Below the pieces are notes generated by a model. It searched no databases and was not told where the DNA came from. It saw only the letters and a program-made list of their open reading frames with translations. 64,000 nt of DNA from Christiangramia oceanisediminis (GTDB lineage: Bacteria > Bacteroidota > Bacteroidia > Flavobacteriales > Flavobacteriaceae). Numbering within the stretch: position 1 is the first letter of the stretch; every line of letters starts with the position of its first letter. Below are positions 53,244-61,363 of the stretch, piece after piece. The DNA is taken from contig NZ_JANCNS010000002.1 in the NCBI RefSeq assembly GCF_022570735.2, forward strand, positions 1,054,001 through 1,118,000. Reading direction: 5' to 3'. A program made the position numbers and the translations under genes.

Positions 53244-55103
53244 ATGAAAAACTACTACTTTTTACTCCTGATACTTTTCTCCTGCTCGCTTAGCCTGCAG
53301 GCGCAGAAATCTAAACAAAAAAAGGCAGATAGGCTATTTGATGAATTCGCCTACCTGGAAGCGACCGATGTCTATAAAGAACTCATCGAGAACGATTACA
53401 ATGTGACCTATAACAGCAAAAAACTGGGTGATGCCTATATGATGCTGAGAAGTCCGGAAAATGCCGTTTTCTATTATGGCGACGTGATACAGGATACCAC
53501 ATTGTCTCCTGAATATTATTATAAATATGCGCAGGCCTTAAGAGGAACCAAGCGTTACGACGAATCAAGGCAGTGGCTGCAGAAATATCTTGAACAGGGA
53601 AGAAGATCTAACGAGATCGAAGAAATGATCGAAAAAAAGGAATTTGATGTAAAGGCTACCTACAAGGTTCAGCCATCTGAATTCAATTCGGCGGTTAGTG
53701 ATTTCGGGGTTTTTGAAAAGGACGGAAAGGTCTACTTCGTTTCGGCAAGAGCTGAGGATACTGATGTCAAGAACAAGACCTATAGCTGGAACGGGGAGCC
53801 ATTCCTTGATATTTATGTCTTGGACAGGGCTTCCGGGACCGTATCCCCTATCCCAGGAGAGATCAATACGAAACTCCATGATGGGCCGGCAGTTATAAGC
53901 CCCGATGGAAATACCATTTATTTCACGCGTAATAACTACCTGAACAATAAAGAAGGTAAGAGAGATGATAACAAGACCAATCACCTCAAACTGTATTCAG
54001 CTACAAAGAACGGTGATCTATGGACCGATGTTAAGGAACTGACCTTCAATAATAATGAATATTCGGTTGGTCATCCTACAGTATCTCCAGACGGAAAAAC
54101 ATTGTACTTTACTTCAGATATGCCGGGAGGTATGGGAGGAACAGATATTTATAAGGTTTCCATCGACGAATCCGGAAATTTTGGAACTGCCGAAAACATG
54201 GGAGAACCGGTGAATACCGAATTCGATGAAAGTTTCCCTTTTATGGATACCGATGGTACGCTTTATTTTTCTTCTAACGGGCATGCAGGCCTTGGTTTAT
54301 TCGACATTTTTAAACTGGAAGATGGAAAAGTTGAGAATCTTGGAGAGCCGGTAAACAGCAATATGGACGATTTTGCCTATTTCCAGGTTAGCGATTCCAG
54401 AGAAGGTTATATTTCCTCGAACCGTGAAGGCGGAAGTGATAATATCTATGTTTTTAATAAACTGAATCCATTAGTGCTTCAGGGCCAGGTTACCGATGCG
54501 GTTAACGGAAATCCTATTCCACAGGCTACCGTTAGACTGATGAACGGAGATGGTGAGGAGATCGCCTTTCTTGAAACCGATTCAGATGGAAATTACCAGA
54601 CCGAAGTAAACAGGGACACCAGCTTTCCTATAGAGGCCAAGGAGATCGAATACGAAACATTCAACGGCCAGGTGAATACGAATAATACCGATGACCAGGA
54701 CGTACTGGAATACGATATTCAGTTAAATCCGGTAAAAGATGTGGAGTACCTTGCAGAGATCAACAATATTTACTTCGATTTCGACAAGGCTACTATTAGA
54801 CCAGATGCTGCTAAAGAATTGGACAAACTTGTTGACCTGATGCTAAACGAATATCCAGACCTGGTGATCGAAATAGGATCGCATACCGACCGTCGCGGCT
54901 CTGAAGCCTATAATGAGAAACTGGCCGAAAGAAGGGCTAAATCGACCTTTGATTACCTCGTATCAAAAGGAGTGGATGCTGAACGTATTCATGAATACAA
55001 AGGTTATGGCGAGACCAAACCGGCAATCGAATGTGATCGTTGCACAGAAAAAGACCATCAATTGAACAGAAGATCCATGTTCAGCGTGGTCGAGATGGAC
55101 TAA
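53244..55103 (+). CDS. OmpA-family protein with TPR, PD40 and CNA-B-like domains (PorE-like)
   Basis: A 619-residue exported protein. A signal peptide (residues about 1-21, ending LQAQ) is followed by TPR-like helices (about 28-130), WD40-like PD40 beta-propeller repeats (about 145-400, e.g. PTVSPDGKTLYFTSDMPGGMGG), a carboxypeptidase-regulatory domain (about 410-500, VLQGQVTDAVNGNPIPQATV) and a C-terminal OmpA peptidoglycan-binding domain (about 510-619, FDFDKATIRPDAAKELDKL, then GSHTDRRGSEAYNEKLAERR). This layout equals T9SS-associated PorE-type proteins that tie the outer-membrane part to peptidoglycan. A Cys14 in LFSC could be a lipid anchor, but its lipobox is poor. It is the third gene of the adhesin-porP/sprF operon (17 bp gap). 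Confidence 0.93.
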   Translation: MKNYYFLLLILFSCSLSLQAQKSKQKKADRLFDEFAYLEATDVYKELIENDYNVTYNSKKLGDAYMMLRSPENAVFYYGDVIQDTTLSPEYYYKYAQALRGTKRYDESRQWLQKYLEQGRRSNEIEEMIEKKEFDVKATYKVQPSEFNSAVSDFGVFEKDGKVYFVSARAEDTDVKNKTYSWNGEPFLDIYVLDRASGTVSPIPGEINTKLHDGPAVISPDGNTIYFTRNNYLNNKEGKRDDNKTNHLKLYSATKNGDLWTDVKELTFNNNEYSVGHPTVSPDGKTLYFTSDMPGGMGGTDIYKVSIDESGNFGTAENMGEPVNTEFDESFPFMDTDGTLYFSSNGHAGLGLFDIFKLEDGKVENLGEPVNSNMDDFAYFQVSDSREGYISSNREGGSDNIYVFNKLNPLVLQGQVTDAVNGNPIPQATVRLMNGDGEEIAFLETDSDGNYQTEVNRDTSFPIEAKEIEYETFNGQVNTNNTDDQDVLEYDIQLNPVKDVEYLAEINNIYFDFDKATIRPDAAKELDKLVDLMLNEYPDLVIEIGSHTDRRGSEAYNEKLAERRAKSTFDYLVSKGVDAERIHEYKGYGETKPAIECDRCTEKDHQLNRRSMFSVVEMD

Positions 55104-55114
55104 CTAACCTGAAG

Positions 55115-55204
55115 GAAAGAGGTTTTCTGAATAACTCGGAACCCCTGATTTATCCGAAAATAATCGGAAGTCCGAGATGTTCAGTTGACCTCTTTCTATT
55201 TTAC
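55115..55204 (+). other. Nested multi-stem inverted-repeat element
   Basis: Five arms nest in order: GAAAGAGGT (55115-55123) with ACCTCTTTC (55188-55196); CTGAA (55127-55131) with TTCAG (55180-55184); CTCGGA (55135-55140) with TCCGAG (55171-55176); TCCGA (55153-55157) with TCGGA (55164-55168). All pairs are perfect. The T-rich tail CTATTTT follows. It lies 11 bp after the ompA stop codon, so it may be the 3' end structure of the adhesin operon. Confidence 0.6.
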
Positions 55205-55296
55205 AACGAAAAGGATTAATGGTCTCAGCTTACCTAATAAACACATAAAGTCTTAGATATTTAAGATTAATCGACCCCTACAAATCGATTGAAATG

Positions 55297-55330
55297 AAAA
55301 AGGTTCAGCCTCTAGCCTGAACCTTTTTCT
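55297..55330 (+). terminator. Intrinsic terminator after the adhesin operon
   Basis: GGTTCAG (55302-55308), loop CCTCTAGC, CTGAACC (55317-55323), with AAAA before and TTTTT after. The 391-bp gap 55104-55494 also holds the nested element at 55115-55204; no gene is seen in it. Confidence 0.85.
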
Positions 55331-55494
55331 ATTTTATCTGGTCACATTTTTCAAATTCGATTCAACAGGTATTTATTTCACCATCAATAGTATTAGTAGC
55401 TGGCTTACAATTGAGTTTTAGTATTTTTGGCATAATTGATGTATTATTAGTAGTGATTATGGAAAAAATAAATTCGATATATAATTTTTATCAC

Positions 55495-56964
55495 ATGAAG
55501 AAGATTTTAATGCTGATGGGCTTAATAGGTATTCTCTTTACCTCCTGCGAGAAGGACGAAGAGAACTTTACCGACACGACTTCCGAAAACAATGAGGAAA
55601 ATACCACCGATATTTCTGAGGAATTAGAGATCGAAGACTTTGTATATAGAGGGCTTAACGAGATTTATTTATACAAGGCAGAGGTTCCGGAACTGGCAGA
55701 TTCCTATTTCTCCAGTAATTCCGATAAATTCGAATATCTGGATAACTTCTCATCCCCTGAAGAACTGTTTGAGACCCTAATCTATGATCTTGACCGTTTT
55801 AGCTTTATAACCGATGATTACGAAACGCTTGAGGAGCAATTCCAGGGAATTAGCGGCAGTACCGGAATAAAATACGGAATTGGCCAGATTAGTGGTACCA
55901 GTAATATTTTTGGATATATACAATATGTATTACCCGGAACTTCTGCTGAAGAAGCCGGACTCAAACGCGGTAATATTTTTACAGAGGTTAATGGGCAGAA
56001 ATTGACCACGGCTAATTTCCAGAACCTTATTAATTCCAATACGATAACGATCAATGTAGGAGAGGTTCAGGACGGGACCATAATACTGTCAGACAGAACA
56101 GTCACCCTTACTGATGATCCCTATACAGCTAACCCGGTGTATATTTCAAAAGTCCTGAATATCGAAAATCGGAAAATAGGTTACCTGATGTATAATAGTT
56201 TTATCGGTGACTTTGACGATGAACTTAACGCAGCTTTTGCACAACTGAAAGCTGAAGGTATCGATGACCTGGTACTGGACCTAAGGTATAATGGGGGCGG
56301 ATCGGTAGTATCGGCCATAGATCTGGCAAGTATGATCACCGGTCAGTTTGAAGGAGAGGTATTTATGAAGGAAATGTGGAACGAGGAATACCAGGCATAT
56401 TTCGAAGAAAATGATCCTGAAAGGATCGTCAACAGGTTCGACTCAACTATAAGAACCGGTGAAGCTACCAATAGTCTTAATTTGAATAAATTATATGTAC
56501 TAACCACTGCGGCAACGGCATCGGCCAGTGAGCTGGTGATCAACGGCCTGGATCCATATATAGATGTCGTACAGATAGGTACAAATACCACCGGGAAATT
56601 CCAGGCATCTGTAACACTTTATGATAGTCCGGATTTTTCAAAAGAAGGCAGGGATGAAGACCATACCTACGCTATGCAACCTCTGGTCTTTAAATCGATT
56701 AATTCGGCCGGAAGAACAGATTATATAGACGGCCTTGATCCAGATATCTCCTATACCGAAGATCTTGGAAATATGGGAGTTTTAGGTGACCCCGAAGAGC
56801 CATTATTACAGGCAGCAATTCACAATATACTGGGAAGGGCTCCTTTAAAACAGTCCCAGGCAGCCTATAAATACAATCGATTGGGAGAGTCAGGTATGAA
56901 TGAACCTGGATATCAAAAAATGTTTATAGAAGACCTCCCCCCAATACTTGACCCGAATAGCTAG
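55495..56964 (+). CDS. S41 family peptidase with PDZ domain, lipoprotein
   Basis: A 489-residue lipoprotein protease. The start MKKILMLMGLIGILFTSCEK gives a lipobox with Cys18. A cap region (30-120) is followed by a PDZ domain (about 140-200, YVLPGTSAEEAGLKRGNIFTEVNGQ) and the S41 (tail-specific protease) core. The core has DDLVLDLRYNGGGSVVSAID and the catalytic Ser in TAATASASELVIN, with the Lys of the Ser-Lys dyad in GTNTTGK. Members cut proteins at hydrophobic C-termini; this one faces the periplasm or surface. I use ATG 55495, because the reading frame upstream lacks a signal peptide. A TATTTTTG box at 55422-55429 could be its promoter. Confidence 0.87.
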   Translation: MKKILMLMGLIGILFTSCEKDEENFTDTTSENNEENTTDISEELEIEDFVYRGLNEIYLYKAEVPELADSYFSSNSDKFEYLDNFSSPEELFETLIYDLDRFSFITDDYETLEEQFQGISGSTGIKYGIGQISGTSNIFGYIQYVLPGTSAEEAGLKRGNIFTEVNGQKLTTANFQNLINSNTITINVGEVQDGTIILSDRTVTLTDDPYTANPVYISKVLNIENRKIGYLMYNSFIGDFDDELNAAFAQLKAEGIDDLVLDLRYNGGGSVVSAIDLASMITGQFEGEVFMKEMWNEEYQAYFEENDPERIVNRFDSTIRTGEATNSLNLNKLYVLTTAATASASELVINGLDPYIDVVQIGTNTTGKFQASVTLYDSPDFSKEGRDEDHTYAMQPLVFKSINSAGRTDYIDGLDPDISYTEDLGNMGVLGDPEEPLLQAAIHNILGRAPLKQSQAAYKYNRLGESGMNEPGYQKMFIEDLPPILDPNS

Positions 56965-56986
56965 TTAATAAATTAGCTTTATAATG

Positions 56987-57020
56987 ACAGACCCCGCTCT
57001 TACTGCGGGGTCTGTTTTTT
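56987..57020 (+). terminator. Intrinsic terminator after the S41 peptidase gene
   Basis: ACAGACCCCGC (56987-56997) pairs perfectly with GCGGGGTCTGT (57005-57015) around a 7-nt loop, then TTTTT to 57020. Confidence 0.93.
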
Positions 57021-57033
57021 ATAGTCTTTAAAT

Positions 57034-57070
57034 AAAAAAAGGGCCAGCCTCTAGCCTGAACCCTTTTTTT
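57034..57070 (-). terminator. Terminator of the CAP-domain gene
   Basis: On the minus strand, AAAAAAAGGG pairs with CCCTTTTTTT. The loop region shares CAGCCTCTAGCCTGAAC with the terminator at 55297-55330. Confidence 0.75.
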
Positions 57071-57098
57071 CGATTTGGGGGGAAAACAAAACTTGCGG

Positions 57099-57605
57099 TT
57101 ATTTCTTTATAAATATGTTGGTAAAATAATTTCTTCCATCTGCATCCTTTCTAACCGAAATACCAAAATGGGTGTGATTGGATTCGATGTTCTCACGATG
57201 ACTTTTGCTCTTTAGCCAGGCCTTTACAACAGCATCAGCTGAATAATATCCAAAAGCAACATTTTCGCTTACGCTCTTCGCTCCTACTTTATTCATCAAT
57301 TTAGAAGCCCTTTGTGAAAAATTGTCGTGGCTTACAGTTCCTTCTTCGATCATGTATTCATTGTGTCCTTCAGATTCGATGGAAATTTCGGCCATTGGCT
57401 TTAACTCCTCAAGGCCTATTGCTTTCCTGTAAATATTAAGGTCTTCTATGATCTCTACTTCGATAGGCGAATATTCATATTCAGCCTTTTCGGTTACTAC
57501 CTGGTTATAGGCTGTCACATCATCTTCCAGGCTATCCTTTGAACAGGATGTAAGTAACATCGCACAAAAAATAAGTGTAAGGCTAGTTGTTAAAACTCTT
57601 TTCAT
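57099..57605 (-). CDS. CAP (SCP/PR1) domain lipoprotein
   Basis: A 168-residue lipoprotein with a lipobox (LLTSC-S, Cys21) and a C-terminal CAP/SCP domain. Visible CAP features are VEIIEDLNIYRKAIGLEELKP near the start, GHNEYMIEEGTVSHDNF, GAKSVSENVAFGYYSADAVVKAWLKSKSHRENI in two blocks, and HTHFGISV. The four conserved CAP residues (His, Glu, Glu, His) are at least partly present (SHDNF, SENV, HFG). Secreted bacterial CAP proteins are often called SCP-like; their activity is not fixed. Transcribed against the S41 peptidase gene with its own terminator. Confidence 0.88.
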   Translation of the reverse strand: MKRVLTTSLTLIFCAMLLTSCSKDSLEDDVTAYNQVVTEKAEYEYSPIEVEIIEDLNIYRKAIGLEELKPMAEISIESEGHNEYMIEEGTVSHDNFSQRASKLMNKVGAKSVSENVAFGYYSADAVVKAWLKSKSHRENIESNHTHFGISVRKDADGRNYFTNIFIKK

Positions 57606-57781
57606 CGGTTAGAATGTTAGATTCAAGGAAGATAAATGTACATTTTTTATCGACTAAAGACACAACAAACCAAACAAAAGCTTAATATTTTATAAAATTT
57701 AACATATTTTGTAGGAATTTACGTTAAATACGCTATTCAGATATCGATTAACGGCTGGATATGTAGAATAAGTTGAAAGTG

Positions 57782-58690
57782 CTATTCAACGATTATTTCA
57801 GCACCATCATCTGCCAGGTCAACATTCGGAAAGATGGTTTCTGCTTCCTGGCGAAATAAATTTATATCGGTATAGCGAGTAGAATAATGCCCCAGGATAA
57901 GTTTTTTTACACTGGCAAGTTTAGCGATCGTTGCCGCCTGTTTAGCTGTTGAATGCTTGGTTGGAAAAGCCAGATCCATTTCAGATTCAAGGAAAGTAGA
58001 TTCGTGATACAATGCGTTCACATGCTTGATCTGGGGAACAATATCCGGATCAAAGACCGTGTCACTGCAAAACGCATAGCTTTTAGGAGGAGGTGGATCA
58101 GCTGTTACTAAATGGTTTTCAATGAGCTCCCCATCCTCTGAAACCACATCTTTCCCCTTTTTAAGGCTGTTATACAGGCTTACATCTATATTATATTTCA
58201 CAGCCTCATTGATAAGCAATTTGCGCTCCCCCGGTTTTTCCTGGAATAAGAAACCATTGGTGTAAATACGATGCTTCAGCGGAATGGTTTTCACCATCAC
58301 AGCGGAATCCTCAAAAAGAAGCTGGGGCTCCTTGGAATTGAGCTCATGAAATAGAAGTGGAAAATTGGTCCAGGAATTTGCCAGTTTTAATTGAAGGGTG
58401 ATGATCTCCTTAATTCCCTTCGGCCCGTAAACATGAAGTTCCTTTTCACGGTTCAAAAGCCTGAAGGTGGAGATAAGACCTACGAGACCGTAAAAATGAT
58501 CACCATGCAGGTGTGAAATAAAGATATGCCTGATCTTGGAAAATTTAATTTTGTTCCTTCTAAGCTGCATCTGGGTTCCCTCTCCGCAGTCTATAAGAAA
58601 CAAATGATTCTTAACTTCCAGTACCTGCGAGGTAGGATTGGTAAAGCTACGGGGCGTGGCAGCATAACAACCAAGAATGGTCAATTTCAT
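57782..58690 (-). CDS. rnz: Ribonuclease Z
   Basis: A 302-residue metallo-beta-lactamase-fold endonuclease (elaC type) that cuts the 3' trailer of tRNA precursors without CCA. The zinc motif is HLHGDH (His60, His62, Asp64, His65) in FISHLHGDHFYGLVG. The N-terminal strand ILGCYAATPRSFTNPTSQ and SYAFCSDTVFDP, TKHSTAKQAATIAKLASVKKLILGHYSTRY in two parts hold the other ligands. The exosite loop is in the middle. Length is typical of the short form. I use ATG 58690; an upstream in-frame Met at 58708 lacks family support. It lies 36 bp after the small STAS-like gene, probably on the pyrRB transcript. Confidence 0.94.
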   Translation of the reverse strand: MKLTILGCYAATPRSFTNPTSQVLEVKNHLFLIDCGEGTQMQLRRNKIKFSKIRHIFISHLHGDHFYGLVGLISTFRLLNREKELHVYGPKGIKEIITLQLKLANSWTNFPLLFHELNSKEPQLLFEDSAVMVKTIPLKHRIYTNGFLFQEKPGERKLLINEAVKYNIDVSLYNSLKKGKDVVSEDGELIENHLVTADPPPPKSYAFCSDTVFDPDIVPQIKHVNALYHESTFLESEMDLAFPTKHSTAKQAATIAKLASVKKLILGHYSTRYTDINLFRQEAETIFPNVDLADDGAEIIVE

Positions 58691-58726
58691 TAATGGTGAT
58701 TTTGGCAAAAAGGAAGTATTATTGAA

Positions 58727-59059
58727 TTAAAATCCAAGATCACGCTGGATTTCGTCCATTTGTATCATATCCTCTGCTTCCTGCAGGGTTGGTACAACTA
58801 TAAGTTCATCAGGAAGTTCATCGATGCTAATAGCATCGTTCACGATCACAAAACTTCGGTTGAGGTTCCTGTGGAAATTAGACACCTCCAGAAAACCTAA
58901 AATATGTTCTTTCTGAATTCCATGGTGTTTCCTGAGATCTACTACGACGTTACTGTCTTTCAGAAGATCATGATTCCGTGTTATTTCAGAGGTGAAATCG
59001 GTTAGGGATTCGGCTTCATCCTCGACTAACAAAAATTTTTCCTTTTCGATCGTTTTCAT
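58727..59059 (-). CDS. Small STAS-like protein of unknown role
   Basis: A 110-residue protein between pyrB and rnz. The pattern VVVDLRKHHGIQKEHILGFLEVSNFHRNLNRSFVIVN, then VVPTLQEAEDMIQMDEIQRDLG, reads as a STAS-type fold: a buried strand ending in Asp, a helix, and a second strand with a C-terminal helix. STAS proteins usually modulate partner kinases or sigma factors. No cognate kinase is nearby, so the role is unknown. ATG 59059 was chosen; an in-frame Met at 59095 would add 12 residues without family support. Confidence 0.72.
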   Translation of the reverse strand: MKTIEKEKFLLVEDEAESLTDFTSEITRNHDLLKDSNVVVDLRKHHGIQKEHILGFLEVSNFHRNLNRSFVIVNDAISIDELPDELIVVPTLQEAEDMIQMDEIQRDLGF

Positions 59060-59122
59060 GTTTTTCTCTTCTGAATTTCTGCTTAAAGTTAACAAAAACA
59101 GTTCGCTCTGAAAAGCAAGTCC

Positions 59123-60055
59123 CTACTGCTGGATTTTGGCAGCCAGCAAATAGATAACCGCCATTCTTACCGCGACACCATTCTGAACCTGGTCCAGGAT
59201 AATAGCGTGATCTGAATCGGCCACATCACTGGTGATCTCCACTCCCCTGTTTATAGGACCAGGATGCATGATCACAATTTCCTTTTTAAGGCTCTCCAGC
59301 AATGGCAGGTTTAGTCCAAATTGTTTTACGTATTCCCGTGTACTTGGGAAATAACTTATATCCATTCGTTCGTTCTGAACCCGAAGCATATTTGCCACAT
59401 CACACCATTCCAGTGCAGCCTTTAAATTGGTTTCCACACCTACTCCAAGGGATTCGATATGCTTAGGGATCAGAGTTTTTGGTCCGCAAACCTTTACCTC
59501 TGCCCCCTGTAATTTCAGGGCGAAAATGTTCGAAAGAGCAACCCTGCTATGAAGTATGTCTCCCACGATCACTACTTTTTTGCCGGCAACTTCACCAAGT
59601 CGTTCCCGAATGGAATAGGAATCCAGCAAGGCCTGGGTTGGGTGTTCATGCGCTCCGTCTCCTGCATTCACGATACTGGCATTCACATGTTTGGAAAGAA
59701 AAATTCCGGCACCGGGATTTGGATGGCGCATCACCACCATATCCACTTTCATCGAAAGGATATTATTTACCGTATCGATGAGGGTTTCACCTTTTTTTAC
59801 TGAACTGGATGCCGCAGAAAAATTGATGACATCAGCACTTAATCTTTTTTCGGCCAGCTCAAAGGAAAGCCTCGTCCTGGTACTGTTTTCGAAAAAAAGG
59901 TTGGCTATGGTAATATCCCTGAGCGAAGGAACCTTTTTGATGGGACGATTAATAACTTCCTTAAAATGATCGGCAGTTTTGAAAATAAGTTCGATATCCT
60001 CCTTCTTAAGGTATTTGATCCCCAGTAAGTGTTTCACACTTAATTCACTGCTCAT
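59123..60055 (-). CDS. pyrB: Aspartate carbamoyltransferase catalytic subunit
   Basis: A 310-residue enzyme that makes carbamoyl-aspartate in de novo pyrimidine synthesis. The carbamoyl-phosphate loop is FFENSTRTRLSFELAEKRL (STRTR), and the second motif is HEHPTQALLDSYSI, with VVIVGDILHSRVALSNIF and the late HPGPINRGVEI, so all active-site blocks are intact. No regulatory PyrI gene is next to it, as in the unregulated class. It lies 7 bp after pyrR on the same transcript. The length is normal. Confidence 0.96.
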   Translation of the reverse strand: MSSELSVKHLLGIKYLKKEDIELIFKTADHFKEVINRPIKKVPSLRDITIANLFFENSTRTRLSFELAEKRLSADVINFSAASSSVKKGETLIDTVNNILSMKVDMVVMRHPNPGAGIFLSKHVNASIVNAGDGAHEHPTQALLDSYSIRERLGEVAGKKVVIVGDILHSRVALSNIFALKLQGAEVKVCGPKTLIPKHIESLGVGVETNLKAALEWCDVANMLRVQNERMDISYFPSTREYVKQFGLNLPLLESLKKEIVIMHPGPINRGVEITSDVADSDHAIILDQVQNGVAVRMAVIYLLAAKIQQ

Positions 60056-60062
60056 TTTCCTG

Positions 60063-60602
60063 TTATTTTGAAATTAAATAAACTGCATCCTCACCATCAT
60101 TCTCCTTCCAGCTTACCTTCACCTTTTCTTCGTTGATCGCATCAACCTGCCGGCCATTATAATCGGGCTGAATTGGCAAATGCCTGCTAAACCTCCTGTC
60201 TATCAGGCTCAGCAATTCAATTTCTCTTGGTCTACCAAAAGACTGGATCGCCGTTAGTGCCGCCCGAATGCTTCGGCCAGTATAGAGCACGTCGTCTATA
60301 AATACAACGCGTTTATCCTCAACAATGAAATCGATCTTTGTTTTATTGGCTTCCAGCGGTTTTTCTCCCCTTCTGAAATCATCCCGGTAAAAGGTAATAT
60401 CTAACTGGCCTGTTTTAAGCCCGGTCAAACCGTATTCCTCCTTGAGGATCTTTTCGATCCTTCTCGCCACAAAGGTACCTCTGGGCTGTATTCCAATTAT
60501 AACGGTATCTGTGAAATCGGTATGATTTTCTACTAACTGACACGCCAACCTATGGAGAATAATATTGATCTGGTTCGAGTCTAGCAGTACTTTCCGGCTC
60601 AT
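60063..60602 (-). CDS. pyrR: PyrR bifunctional regulator / uracil phosphoribosyltransferase
   Basis: A 179-residue phosphoribosyltransferase of the PyrR family. It begins SRKVLLDSNQINIILHRLACQLVENH and carries the PRPP-binding loop VVFIDDVLYTGRSIRAAL. The YRDD-like segment FYRDDFRRGEKP matches the family. In Bacillus, PyrR binds leader RNA and stops pyr transcription when UMP is abundant. Here the leader appears too short for that mechanism (see findings). ATG 60602 gives the canonical start; an in-frame Met at 60650 adds no family sequence. It is followed by pyrB after 7 bp. Confidence 0.92.
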   Translation of the reverse strand: MSRKVLLDSNQINIILHRLACQLVENHTDFTDTVIIGIQPRGTFVARRIEKILKEEYGLTGLKTGQLDITFYRDDFRRGEKPLEANKTKIDFIVEDKRVVFIDDVLYTGRSIRAALTAIQSFGRPREIELLSLIDRRFSRHLPIQPDYNGRQVDAINEEKVKVSWKENDGEDAVYLISK

Positions 60603-60623
60603 AAGACGTATTGTGGATTGCAA

Positions 60624-60631
60624 CAAAAGTA
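60624..60631 (-). promoter_or_regulatory. -7 promoter box of pyrRB
   Basis: Reads TACTTTTG on the minus strand, a perfect TAnnTTTG box 21 bp before the pyrR start. A CAAT at 60648 could be a poor -33 element with a 16-nt spacer. Confidence 0.5.
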
Positions 60632-60732
60632 AGGTTTTTTTTGAATTCAATACCGACTAATTCCCAATCAAAACCCCAAGTTCTGGTTATGGTATTTAAA
60701 ATGTGTATTTTTAGTATACTATTGAAGATACT

Positions 60733-61344
60733 ATGTTTACAAGTAATGAAATTAGATGGTTTAGCAAGGAGATCAGTCAGCCGGTGATTCAGTGGTTCAA
60801 TGAACATTCTTATCATTTCGACCAAACCGAATCCAGAACCGATTTCTATTTACCGGTCTTCAACGAACGGGGAATTGGTATAAAGCTTCGGGAAGGCAAC
60901 GCGGAGGTCAAGCATCGAACCGGAAAGCCTGAATTAACCGAATTGATTCCAGGGGTAAAAGGTTATATGGAATCTTACATAAAATGGAGCTTCTCTCTTT
61001 CTGAAGAAGATTCTTTAAGCCATAAAATCATCCATGAAAACCAGCACGACTGGATGGAGATCAAAAAGACCCGCATGGGATTCGTGCTAACCGAAAAAGA
61101 TTCTGAAATATGCCGAATTGAACTTGATGAATTTACCGATTTTGGCTGCCAGGTGGAATACACCAGGGTCGAAACCGAACAGCAAACCTGGTATACTTTT
61201 GGTCTGGAATGGTTTGGAGACAGACAGGTAAACCTGCCTCCTGCATTTTTAAAGGAAATCCTCCAGGATTGCAATTATCCCGAAGAAAGATCGATGGGTT
61301 ATGCCGATTTTATTCTGAAATTAGATGCTTCAAATAACTTCTGA
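60733..61344 (+). CDS. Conserved hypothetical protein (CYTH-like resemblance)
   Basis: A 203-residue soluble protein. It has alternating strands with charged ends: SRTDFYLPVFNERGIGIKLREG and NAEVKHRTGKPELTELIPG, then WMEIKKTRMGFVLTE and CRIELDEFTDFGCQVEYTRVE, then QQTWYTFGLEWFG. This strand pattern with paired Glu, Lys and Arg inside the barrel recalls the CYTH/triphosphate tunnel fold, but the N-terminal ExExK motif is not present, so this is a weak guess. Function unknown. It is divergent from pyrRB and converges with a hydrolase gene 20 bp beyond its stop. Confidence 0.7.
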   Translation: MFTSNEIRWFSKEISQPVIQWFNEHSYHFDQTESRTDFYLPVFNERGIGIKLREGNAEVKHRTGKPELTELIPGVKGYMESYIKWSFSLSEEDSLSHKIIHENQHDWMEIKKTRMGFVLTEKDSEICRIELDEFTDFGCQVEYTRVETEQQTWYTFGLEWFGDRQVNLPPAFLKEILQDCNYPEERSMGYADFILKLDASNNF

Positions 61345-61363
61345 ATTTTAAAATCTTTCAGAA

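Noticed and set aside
53285-53300. Lipobox at Cys14 of the OmpA-family protein
   Set aside because: The residues before Cys (L-F-S) fit the lipobox poorly and a normal signal peptidase site (LQAQ) follows; left undecided rather than called.
55411-55494. Longer N-terminus for the S41 peptidase
   Set aside because: The extension starts at TTG, has no signal peptide in place, and the lipoprotein signal begins cleanly at ATG 55495.
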